A stretch of 5,504 nucleotides of DNA, taken from NCBI GenBank assembly GCA_016927095.1, contig JAFGNI010000023.1:1-5504 (forward strand). The letters are read 5' to 3'. The translations under genes were made by a program, and so were the position numbers. The DNA comes from Anaerolineae bacterium. Lineage in GTDB: Bacteria; Chloroflexota; Anaerolineae; B4-G1; SLSP01. The notes under the pieces were generated by a model, which saw nothing but the letters and a program-made list of their open reading frames with translations, did not search any database and was not told where the DNA came from. Below, piece after piece: positions 1 through 5,504 of this stretch. The first letter of the stretch is position 1. Every line of letters begins with the position of its first letter.

Positions 1-416
1 ACGATCTCCTGCGCGCTCTGCTGGGTCACCGCGCGCCCACACTGCGGGCAATGCGGGATACCAATGCGCGCATAGACCAGGCGCAAGTAGTCATAGATCT
101 CGGTCACCGTGCCCACCGTCGACCGGGGGTTATGGGAGACACCCTTCTGATCAATCGCAATCGCCGGGCTCAGACCCTCAATCGATTCGACATCAGGTTT
201 GTTCATCTGCCCCAGGAACTGGCGGGCATAGGCACTCAGGGACTCAATATAGCGGCGCTGCCCCTCCGCAAAGATCGTGTCGAACGCCAGGGATGATTTG
301 CCCGAACCCGACAGTCCGGTGATGACCACCATCTTGTTTTTGGGGATGCTAACGTCGATGTTCTTTAGATTGTGTTGCCGAGCACCATGGATGATCAGCT
401 CATCGCTCGCCATCAT
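1..416 (-). CDS. uvrA: UvrABC excinuclease subunit A, N-terminal part (runs off left edge)
   Basis: UvrA is the ATP-dependent damage-recognition subunit of nucleotide excision repair; it loads UvrB on damaged DNA in the cytoplasm. Reading the minus strand from 416 gives 138 complete codons, then the window ends; the family is usually about 940 residues. Seen: a Walker A motif GLSGSGKSS at residues 34-42 of the first ABC ATPase domain, the UvrA signature stretch around residues 52-70 ([19 protein letters not shown]), the conserved [10 protein letters not shown] block at 94-103, and the first cysteine pair of a zinc module, CPQC, at 123-126. The start is one of two adjacent ATGs (416 or 413). 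AGGAGGT at 423-417 abuts the first, so the second ATG has the better Shine-Dalgarno distance. The gene is divergent from hrcA. The identification is very safe; only the exact start is open. Confidence 0.97.
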   Translation of the reverse strand, partial: MMASDELIIHGARQHNLKNIDVSIPKNKMVVITGLSGSGKSSLAFDTIFAEGQRRYIESLSAYARQFLGQMNKPDVESIEGLSPAIAIDQKGVSHNPRSTVGTVTEIYDYLRLVYARIGIPHCPQCGRAVTQQSAQEI

Positions 417-423
417 ACCTCCT
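417..423 (-). promoter_or_regulatory. Shine-Dalgarno site of uvrA
   Basis: AGGAGGT on the minus strand sits directly against the ATG at 416 and 3 nt from the ATG at 413. It is a near-perfect anti-16S match and favours the second ATG. A second purine run, AGGGAGGG at 435-428, lies about 11 nt upstream of the first ATG and could serve that one instead. Confidence 0.6.
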
Positions 424-456
424 GATACCCTCCCTAAGAGTGGACCGCAACCTAAT

Positions 457-485
457 ATTATAGCACAGTTCACGGTAGGTATTCG
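457..485 (-). promoter_or_regulatory. Probable uvrA promoter with extended -10
   Basis: On the minus strand, 462-457 reads TATAAT, preceded directly by TGC (465-463), giving the extended -10 form TGnTATAAT. No good -35 lies at the right distance (CGAATA at 17 bp spacing is a poor match), which fits an extended -10 promoter. Transcription would begin near 450, leaving a leader of about 34 nt before uvrA. I saw no clear LexA box of the GAAC-N4-GTTC type, so SOS control cannot be claimed from the sequence. Confidence 0.6.
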
Positions 486-513
486 GTGCATTTGTTCTAG
501 TCAGTGCCGTCTG

Positions 514-541
514 TTGACAGCGCCTTCCTTCATGGTATCAT
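514..541 (+). promoter_or_regulatory. sigma70/sigmaA-type promoter of the hrcA operon
   Basis: A perfect -35 TTGACA (514-519) is followed after 16 bp by TATCAT (536-541), a 5/6 match to the -10 consensus. The predicted start of transcription is near 548. The CIRCE operator begins immediately downstream, as in other HrcA-repressed vegetative promoters. The hrcA mRNA would then have a leader of about 185 nt. Confidence 0.75.
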
Positions 542-551
542 TTTCTATGGT

Positions 552-586
552 GGTCTTAGCACTCTGAGATCCCGAGTGCTAAGACC
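552..586. promoter_or_regulatory. CIRCE operator (HrcA-binding inverted repeat)
   Basis: The consensus TTAGCACTC (556-564), a 9-nt spacer and GAGTGCTAA (574-582) are matched without error. The symmetry extends a further four base pairs on each side (GGTC at 552-555 and GACC at 583-586), giving 13-bp perfect arms. CIRCE is the binding site of the HrcA dimer, and its position at the expected transcription start predicts repression of the operon by its own product. In the transcript it would also fold into a stable 5' hairpin. Confidence 0.97.
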
Positions 587-604
587 CAGTGTGGTGCCCG
601 AACA

Positions 605-649
605 CCCCCTGAATTGCGAGCCGAGATACCGTTCGCGACGCACAGGGGG
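605..649 (+). other. Predicted structured element in the hrcA leader RNA
   Basis: CCCCCTG (605-611) pairs perfectly with CAGGGGG (643-649). Inside it, 614-621 pairs with 631-638 (six Watson-Crick pairs and two G-U), leaving a 9-nt loop at 622-630 and a small internal loop. There is no T-run after it, so it is not an evident intrinsic terminator. It does not cover the hrcA start. Its role is unknown; pairing was found by eye without energy calculation. Confidence 0.4.
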
Positions 650-732
650 ATGTTGTCATAGGTGGACGCAGAGAGAAGGGGCGTGCTCGCAGTTTGGTGT
701 GCCGGCAAGGCACGGGACGGAACAGCAGAGAT

Positions 733-1836
733 ATGGGGGACACAAGAGACCTTACACCGCGGCAAGAGCTCCTACTGCGGCTGATCGTGCGGGAATATGT
801 CGATACGACAGGCGCCGTGGCCTCACGCACGTTGGTCGACAACTACCACCTGGACTTCAGCCCGGCGACGGTGCGCAATGAGATGGCACGCTTGGAGGAG
901 ATGGGATATCTCCTGCAGCCGCACACCTCAGCGGGACGCGTGCCGACCGACGCGGGATTCCGGTACTTCGTGCAGCGCCTGATGACGGAACCCTCGCTGC
1001 CGCAGCCCGAGCAACTCACCATTGCGCACCAGTTCCACCAGGCGCGCGAGCATATTGAAGAATGGATACCTTTGGCGTCGTCTGTCCTCGCCAAGGCGGC
1101 CCAGGCTGCAGCTATCCTTACAGCGCCCCGGACAACCCGTCCTAAGTTCAAGCACATCGAGCTGGTCGCGACCCACGGGCGCGCCGTCTTGCTTATCTTG
1201 GTCTTGGAAGGCGGTACCGTCGAACAGCAGATGTTGGTGCTCTCCGAGCCGATGACCCAGCCCGCATTGCGCGAAGCAGCCGACCGGTTGAACCAGACGT
1301 GCGCGGGTCTGGACGCGGAGCAGATCGCGAAACACATGCGAGAGTTCCCGCCCCTGGAGGCCGACGTCGCCCAGATCGTCCTCTCGATCCTGAGCACGAT
1401 GCGGCAGGAACCCGCCGATGACATCTACTATCATGGGCTCTCTGAGCTATTGCAGCTGCCGGACTTCGCCTACGCGGAGGACGCATCGACCGCGATCCTA
1501 CGGGTCATGGAGGAACGCAGCCTGCTCCAGTCCATCCTGTCCGATACGTTGACGCCGTCGGTGGGCATCGGCAGTGTGCGCGTCCTAATCGGCGGCGAAG
1601 GACGGTGGGACGAGCTCCGCACGTGCAGCATGGTCCTGGCGCGCTATGGGGTTGCCAACTACGCAACCGGCGCCCTGGGCGTGGTAGGGCCCATCAGAAT
1701 GCAATATGGACGCGCCATCTCAGCCGTGAGATTCGTGGCGGGCGTCCTCAGCGAGCTTGTCTATGATATCTACCAACCTGATCTGAACTCCAGCTTTGAA
1801 GTCCAGGGCCTGGAGCCAACCACGGAAGAGGCATAG
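733..1836 (+). CDS. hrcA: Heat-inducible transcription repressor HrcA
   Basis: HrcA binds CIRCE as a dimer and represses chaperone operons; in studied bacteria GroEL helps it stay active. From the ATG at 733 the product has 367 residues, slightly longer than the usual 340-350. Seen: the N-terminal winged helix with SPATVRNEM at residues 43-51 and the hallmark HTSAGRVPT at 64-72; a GAF-like central region; and the C-terminal block with GGEGRW at 287-292 and GPIRMQYGR at 319-327. Many family members have GxEN where this has GGEG. The start is uncertain: the frame opens earlier at TTG 694 or GTG 697, and none of the candidates has a strong Shine-Dalgarno (GGAA at 719-722 is the best before 733). 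ATG 733 is chosen because the winged helix begins a few residues in, as is normal. The gene is first in the operon and lies downstream of its own CIRCE site, so it is probably autoregulated. Confidence 0.96.
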   Translation: MGDTRDLTPRQELLLRLIVREYVDTTGAVASRTLVDNYHLDFSPATVRNEMARLEEMGYLLQPHTSAGRVPTDAGFRYFVQRLMTEPSLPQPEQLTIAHQFHQAREHIEEWIPLASSVLAKAAQAAAILTAPRTTRPKFKHIELVATHGRAVLLILVLEGGTVEQQMLVLSEPMTQPALREAADRLNQTCAGLDAEQIAKHMREFPPLEADVAQIVLSILSTMRQEPADDIYYHGLSELLQLPDFAYAEDASTAILRVMEERSLLQSILSDTLTPSVGIGSVRVLIGGEGRWDELRTCSMVLARYGVANYATGALGVVGPIRMQYGRAISAVRFVAGVLSELVYDIYQPDLNSSFEVQGLEPTTEEA

Positions 1837-1911
1837 AGGGTTTCAGCGCCTGGCCTACGCATGGGTTCGACCCAGAACACAAAATCATCAACTGAGCCTT
1901 GCTTGCCCACT

Positions 1912-1919
1912 GGAGGTGA
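1912..1919 (+). promoter_or_regulatory. Shine-Dalgarno site deciding the grpE start
   Basis: GGAGGTGA is a full anti-16S match ending 7 nt before the ATG at 1927. It rules against the in-frame ATG at 1861, which has no comparable site, and it is too close (1 nt) to the in-frame TTG at 1921. Confidence 0.85.
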
Positions 1920-1926
1920 CTTGAAG

Positions 1927-2682
1927 ATGACGAACGAAGACTTGGAAGAAAGCATCGCCGCAGAGAACGAAACAGCCGAGGCGGAAGCAGCTGAGGCAAC
2001 GCCTGCCGAAGAAGAGAGTCCAGCGCTGGATCCGGAAGCGCAGCTGGAGGTCGTGACCGCCAAGCTCGACGAGGTCGAAGCCAGTCTGGCGGAGGCGGAG
2101 AAGACGGCGGCTGAATATCTTGACGGGTGGAAACGCGCGCAAGCATCGTTTGCGAACTTCCGGAAGCGGACTGAAGCCGAGCAAGCCCAATGGCGGAGTG
2201 CCGCCAACGCCCAGTTGCTCTCGCGGCTGCTGCCCGTCCTCGACGACTTCAAACGCGCCTTTGAGGCGATTCCGGAGGAGGACCGGGACAGCCCGTGGCT
2301 GAGCGGCATACGCCTGGTGCAGAGAAAAGTGGCGGCTATCCTGGAATCCGAGAACGTGGCGCCAATCGTTGTTGAGCCGCACGATACGTTCGACCCCAAC
2401 TTCCATGAGGCCGTCCTCTACCAGGAGGTTCCGGGGTTCGATGAGGGAGAGGTCGTCGCCGAGGTTGAGACCGGCTATATCCTGGGGAACCGCGTTCTCC
2501 GGCCGACCGTCGTTGTGGTAGCCAAGGGTCAGGCAAAAGCAGAAGCGGCTGCAGAGCCCGAAGGTGGGAAGGACGTCGAAGCAGAGGTTGCACCAGAAGC
2601 CGCGGCAGCGTCCCTAGGGTCTGGGGAGGCCACCGGCGAGGCAGAAGAGCCCACGACCGCAGGTAGCGGCGGTGCAGCATAG
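1927..2682 (+). CDS. grpE: Nucleotide exchange factor GrpE
   Basis: GrpE is the dimeric co-chaperone that releases ADP from DnaK and so resets the Hsp70 cycle. The 251-residue product begins with an acidic, Ala/Glu-rich disordered stretch (residues 1-38). A long helix expected to form the dimer coiled coil follows (about 39-95, with YLDGWKRAQASFANFRKR at 64-81). Next come the LLPVLDDFKRAF block (101-112) and the beta-sheet head that contacts DnaK (FDPNFHEAV at 155-163, GYILGNRVLRP at 183-193). The core ends near residue 200. A further 50 residues rich in Ala, Glu and Gly follow, which makes the protein longer than the usual 180-210. It lies 90 bp after hrcA and 88 bp before dnaJ on the same strand. 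dnaK, often found between grpE and dnaJ, is absent. Confidence 0.96.
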   Translation: MTNEDLEESIAAENETAEAEAAEATPAEEESPALDPEAQLEVVTAKLDEVEASLAEAEKTAAEYLDGWKRAQASFANFRKRTEAEQAQWRSAANAQLLSRLLPVLDDFKRAFEAIPEEDRDSPWLSGIRLVQRKVAAILESENVAPIVVEPHDTFDPNFHEAVLYQEVPGFDEGEVVAEVETGYILGNRVLRPTVVVVAKGQAKAEAAAEPEGGKDVEAEVAPEAAAASLGSGEATGEAEEPTTAGSGGAA

Positions 2683-2757
2683 CCAGCGACGGGCCTGCTG
2701 GCCTAGATGCCGCCCCATCCAGACGGCGCATCCCACCGGCATACGGGGGTGAAGGTT

Positions 2758-2765
2758 AGGTGGAG
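2758..2765 (+). promoter_or_regulatory. Shine-Dalgarno site of dnaJ
   Basis: AGGTGGAG ends 5 nt before the ATG at 2771. The spacing supports that start, which also begins exactly where the J domain should. Confidence 0.7.
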
Positions 2766-2770
2766 TCATT

Positions 2771-3901
2771 ATGAGCGACGATTACTACAGCACCTTGGAG
2801 GTCGAGCGCAACGCGACGCCGGAGGAGATCAAAAAGGCCTACCGGCGACTGGCGCGGAAGTACCATCCTGACGTCAGCACAGAGTCGGGCGCCGAGGATA
2901 AGTTCAAGGAGATCAACGCCGCCTATGAGGTGCTCTCAGATGCCGACAAGCGTGCCATGTATGATCGGTACGGCAAGGAGGGTCCGCCGGGGTTTGGTGG
3001 GTTCGACTTCGGCGAGGGGATGCGCGATCCCTTCGACATCTTCGCCGAGGTATTCGGCAACTTCGGCGGATTCGGTGGCTTCGGGCGGACGGGACGGGGG
3101 GCCGGTCCCCGCCGTGGCAATGACCTACGCACCAGTCTCGACATCACCTTCGAGGAGGCGGTCTTCGGCGTTGAGAAAGAGGTGGAGGTCCGCCGCCAAG
3201 AACTCTGCCCGGTCTGCAATGGATCGGGGGCCAAACCGGGCACATCGCAGGAGACCTGTCCGGACTGCAACGGATCGGGACAGACACGCCAGGTCCAGCA
3301 CACGCTGTTGGGCTCGTTCGTCAACATTACTACATGTCCCCGCTGCAACGGCAGAGGCACCGTCATCCGGACCCCCTGCGATGAGTGTCGAGGCAGCGGA
3401 CGCGTCTATGTGACGCGCCGCATCGAAGTCGCGATTCCCGCCGGCGTGGATGATGGCGTGACGATACGGGTCTCCGGCCAGGGCGAACCCGGGGAGCTCA
3501 ATGGCCCCCCTGGCAACCTCTATATCACGCTCAAAGTCAAGCCCCACGAGTACTTCAAACGCCGCAACAACGACGTGATCCTGGAGCTCAAGATCAATGT
3601 CGCCCAGGCCGCCCTCGGCGACACCATCACCGTGCCGACCCTGGATGGCGACCGCCAGATCACCGTGCCGGCGGGCACCCAGGCCGGGGCAATCTTCCGC
3701 CTTCGGGGATTGGGGATTCCGCAGCTTCGTGGCAGCGGACGTGGCGACGAGCTCATCGTCACCCAGGTGGCGATCCCCAAACGTCTGACAGAGGAGCAGA
3801 AGGAACTCTTCAAACAGTTGGGAAGCACGCTCGGCACCGAAGTCGTCATCGAGGACAAACAGAGCTTTGTCGATCGAGTCAAGGAAGCGCTAGGGCTCTA
3901 G
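2771..3901 (+). CDS. dnaJ: Chaperone protein DnaJ (Hsp40, class A)
   Basis: DnaJ delivers unfolded substrates to DnaK and stimulates its ATPase. The 376-residue length is typical. Domains in order: J domain (about 4-67) with the essential HPD at residues 32-34; a Gly/Phe-rich linker (about 71-115); a zinc-binding domain with four CxxCxGxG repeats starting at Cys146, Cys163, Cys189 and Cys203; and the C-terminal substrate-binding beta domains (about 213-345) with [11 protein letters not shown] and the VPAGTQAG stretch. All eight zinc-ligand cysteines are present, so this is a full class A DnaJ and not a CbpA-like or truncated form. It follows grpE by 88 bp, with no strong terminator seen between them, and prmA starts 6 bp after its stop, so the three genes are probably co-transcribed. 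Its partner DnaK is not encoded in the window. Confidence 0.98.
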   Translation: MSDDYYSTLEVERNATPEEIKKAYRRLARKYHPDVSTESGAEDKFKEINAAYEVLSDADKRAMYDRYGKEGPPGFGGFDFGEGMRDPFDIFAEVFGNFGGFGGFGRTGRGAGPRRGNDLRTSLDITFEEAVFGVEKEVEVRRQELCPVCNGSGAKPGTSQETCPDCNGSGQTRQVQHTLLGSFVNITTCPRCNGRGTVIRTPCDECRGSGRVYVTRRIEVAIPAGVDDGVTIRVSGQGEPGELNGPPGNLYITLKVKPHEYFKRRNNDVILELKINVAQAALGDTITVPTLDGDRQITVPAGTQAGAIFRLRGLGIPQLRGSGRGDELIVTQVAIPKRLTEEQKELFKQLGSTLGTEVVIEDKQSFVDRVKEALGL

Positions 3902-3907
3902 CAAACG

Positions 3908-4828
3908 ATGGCCTGGCTGGAGGTCAGCGTCCACGTCAACCGCGAAGCCGCGGAAGCCGTCGCCGAAGTGCTCAGTCGCTATGCGCCGGACGGCGTTGTG
4001 CTGGATTTCAGCCTGCCGGAGGGCCCGCTTGACGACGCCCAACGCGCCATCGAGCAGGCCACGATGGTGACGGTCAAAGCCTATCTGCCCGTCGACGACG
4101 AGATCGACGGACGCCGTCGCAAGGTCGAGGAAGGGCTGTGGCACCTCAGCCAGATCTGGTCGGCTGTCCCCGAGCCCGTCTTCCGTTCCGTGCCCGAGCA
4201 GGACTGGAGCGCGCTGTGGAAGGCGCAGATCCCCGTGCTGGCGTTGGGACACAACGTCGTCATCAAGCCGTCGTGGCGCGATTACGACGCCGGGCCGGAT
4301 GACATCGTGCTGGAGATGGACCCGGGGATGGCCTTCGGAACCGGCCTGCATCCCACAACCCAACTCTGCGTGACGGCTGTCGAGGACCTGATCCGGCCCG
4401 GCATGTCGGTCCTCGACCTCGGCACCGGCACCGGCATCCTGGCGATGATCGCCGCCAAGTTGGGTGCCGCGCCCTTGCTCGCGGTGGACAATGACGCCGA
4501 CGCGATCGCTGCAGCCCGGCGCAATGTGGAAGCCAACCGGCTGAGCGATCAGATCGAGCTGCGGCACGGCTCATTGGAGGCGGTTGACGCCCCCTACGAT
4601 CTGGTCCTGGCCAACATCCTAGCCCCCATCATCATCCGTATGGCGGCGTCGGGTCTGGCCACACGTCTGCGCTCGGGGGGATACTTGGTCGTCTCGGGCA
4701 TCTTGTTGGAGCAAGGGGACGAGGTCACCGCCGCCCTCGAAGCCGCCGGGCTGCAGGTGGTCGAGCGTCGCCAGCAAGAAGAATGGGTGGCGCTGATCGC
4801 GACGCATCCGGCACCGGCACAAGGCTGA
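3908..4828 (+). CDS. prmA: Ribosomal protein L11 methyltransferase PrmA
   Basis: PrmA uses S-adenosylmethionine to methylate ribosomal protein L11 at several amino groups in the cytoplasm. The 306-residue length is normal. Seen: a small N-terminal L11-recognition domain (about 1-60, beginning MAWLEVSVHV); the family signature DPGMAFGTGLHPTT at residues 138-151; the SAM-binding motif I VLDLGTGTGIL at 168-178 with the acidic ribose-binding region after it (AVDNDADAI); and motif LANILAPI at 234-241, whose Asn236 is the position typical of N-methyltransferases. The start lies 6 bp after the dnaJ stop, with only weak Shine-Dalgarno matches (TAGGG at 3891-3895), which suggests translational coupling. 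Placement after dnaJ is known from other bacteria such as Bacillus. Substrate specificity for L11 is inferred from the family. Confidence 0.95.
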   Translation: MAWLEVSVHVNREAAEAVAEVLSRYAPDGVVLDFSLPEGPLDDAQRAIEQATMVTVKAYLPVDDEIDGRRRKVEEGLWHLSQIWSAVPEPVFRSVPEQDWSALWKAQIPVLALGHNVVIKPSWRDYDAGPDDIVLEMDPGMAFGTGLHPTTQLCVTAVEDLIRPGMSVLDLGTGTGILAMIAAKLGAAPLLAVDNDADAIAAARRNVEANRLSDQIELRHGSLEAVDAPYDLVLANILAPIIIRMAASGLATRLRSGGYLVVSGILLEQGDEVTAALEAAGLQVVERRQQEEWVALIATHPAPAQG

Positions 4829-4832
4829 GGCG

Positions 4833-5504
4833 CTACAGATCTCCAAACCGCGCTTTGAGGTCCACGGGCAGGCCACTGCGCGCTGATTCGTAGCCTGCCT
4901 GGACGATCGCCAAGCTACGCCGCTCGCTCCGGGCGGTGGTCGGACCGGCGCGCCCCGTCATCACATAGTCCGCGAAGGCATCCATCTCCTGTGCGTAGGA
5001 TGAGAGCGGGAACTCGGAGTAGGAGAAGCGCCTGGGGGCATCCTCCGATGCGAGCGCCTTCGTGTAGACTTCGTAGCCATCCACGCCGGCACGCACCACC
5101 CCTGCATCTCCGTAGAGGCCAAAACCCCTCAGACCATGAGGGATCCGCGTCTCTGCCGTCTGGGTCACCCACACGGGAACGCCAGTCTCCAGAGTCAGCA
5201 GGCCACTCATCGTGGCTTCAACATCGCGACGCTCAAACGAGGACGCCTTGTGCTCCTGCATATAGACCGTCGCGACCTCCCCCAGGACGAAGCGGAGCTC
5301 CGCCACACTGTGGATGCCGTTGAGCAACCAAGCACCGCTACCACCGAGTTCCGGCGTTGAAAGCCAGGCCCGTCGTCCTTCGTACCCGTAGTGTTGCGCG
5401 GCGAAACCTTTCGTCAGCGAGGCAAAGGTCAGCTCCCCGATGTACTCCCCGGTCCGGACGATGGCCTGTAGACGCTTCGAACTCGCCTGGTAGGGCACGT
5501 TCTC
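4833..5504 (-). CDS. Gfo/Idh/MocA-family oxidoreductase, C-terminal part (runs off right edge)
   Basis: The minus-strand frame is open to the window edge and gives 223 residues ending at TAG (4835-4833). The GTG at 5498 is an internal Val codon and probably not a start, because in-frame coding continues upstream (Glu-Asn) and the N-terminal NAD(P)-binding Rossmann domain of this family is missing from what is visible. Seen: the helix and strand that open the C-terminal alpha/beta domain (residues 8-26, including RTGEYIGELTF) and the family's Gly-rich block GGSGAWLLNGIHSVAEL at 53-69, whose His65 matches the conserved catalytic or structural His. Near the end is the usual stretch EMDAFADYVMTGR. 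Such enzymes oxidise or reduce sugars, inositols and related compounds; the substrate here cannot be told. The gene converges on prmA with a 4-bp gap and is unlikely to belong to the heat-shock operon. Confidence 0.85.
   Translation of the reverse strand, partial: ENVPYQASSKRLQAIVRTGEYIGELTFASLTKGFAAQHYGYEGRRAWLSTPELGGSGAWLLNGIHSVAELRFVLGEVATVYMQEHKASSFERRDVEATMSGLLTLETGVPVWVTQTAETRIPHGLRGFGLYGDAGVVRAGVDGYEVYTKALASEDAPRRFSYSEFPLSSYAQEMDAFADYVMTGRAGPTTARSERRSLAIVQAGYESARSGLPVDLKARFGDL

Noticed and set aside
683..784. A 33-codon GTG-started frame overlapping the hrcA start, as a possible leader peptide.
   Set aside because: GAAGGGG is only 1 nt from the GTG, nothing in the product is recognisable, and it can be explained by the hrcA reading frame. 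The 3-codon frame at 650-661 is likewise trivial.
504..881. A 125-codon plus-strand open frame across the promoter, CIRCE and the start of hrcA.
   Set aside because: It covers the -10, the operator and 149 bp of hrcA in another frame, and the product has no recognisable domain and an Arg-rich shadow-like composition.
843..1434. Long minus-strand open frames inside hrcA, and similar ones inside grpE, dnaJ and prmA.
   Set aside because: They are shadows of well-identified genes in GC-rich DNA, with no family motifs.
1862..1874. TGGGTTCGACCCA between hrcA and grpE, resembling a tRNA T-arm.
   Set aside because: With the normal 7-nt T-loop the flanking five bases do not pair, and no acceptor stem or anticodon arm fits around it. 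It is a short chance palindrome.
1861..1926. In-frame ATG at 1861 as the grpE start, adding 22 residues.
   Set aside because: The strong GGAGGTGA at 1912-1919 sits inside this extension at ideal distance from ATG 1927, and the added residues do not look like GrpE.
2682..2702. GCCAGC/GCTGGC inverted repeat just after grpE as a terminator.
   Set aside because: The stem is only 6 bp with a 9-nt loop and no T-run follows; read-through into dnaJ is expected.
1..5504. Mobile element, CRISPR array, prophage or defence system.
   Set aside because: No transposase, integrase, repeat array or composition break was seen; almost all of the window is explained by recognised housekeeping genes.

Overview
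The window looks like ordinary bacterial chromosome with about 60% GC. It carries part of the CIRCE/HrcA heat-shock regulon between the start of the DNA-repair gene uvrA and the end of a Gfo/Idh/MocA-family oxidoreductase gene. The gene content and protein style suggest a GC-rich bacterium with Gram-positive-type HrcA control. I lean weakly towards Chloroflexota because of the long acidic GrpE, the PrmA N-terminus and the neighbouring Gfo/Idh/MocA enzyme, but nothing here proves the phylum.

Layout: (1) 1-416, minus strand: the first 138 codons of uvrA, running off the left edge. (2) 417-732: a divergent intergenic region. It holds an extended -10 promoter for uvrA, a near-consensus sigma70-type promoter for the heat-shock operon (TTGACA, 16 bp, TATCAT), a perfect CIRCE operator just downstream of it, and a GC-rich leader hairpin. 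(3) 733-4828, plus strand: hrcA (repressor), grpE (nucleotide exchange factor), dnaJ (J-domain co-chaperone) and prmA (ribosomal protein L11 methyltransferase), very probably one operon. (4) 4833-5504, minus strand: the C-terminal part of a Gfo/Idh/MocA-type oxidoreductase, convergent with prmA and only 4 bp away.

How it works together: HrcA should bind CIRCE and repress its own operon until heat or unfolded protein ties up the chaperones. GrpE and DnaJ are the two co-chaperones of DnaK (Hsp70), but dnaK is not between them or anywhere else in the window, so the Hsp70 itself must be encoded elsewhere. prmA at the end of a dnaJ operon is a familiar arrangement.

I found no mobile element, CRISPR array, RNA gene or sign of a new system. 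The points worth a second look are modest: the dnaK-less operon, the unusually long perfect CIRCE arms, the structured 5' leader, the closely packed divergent promoters and the low-complexity C-terminal tail of GrpE.
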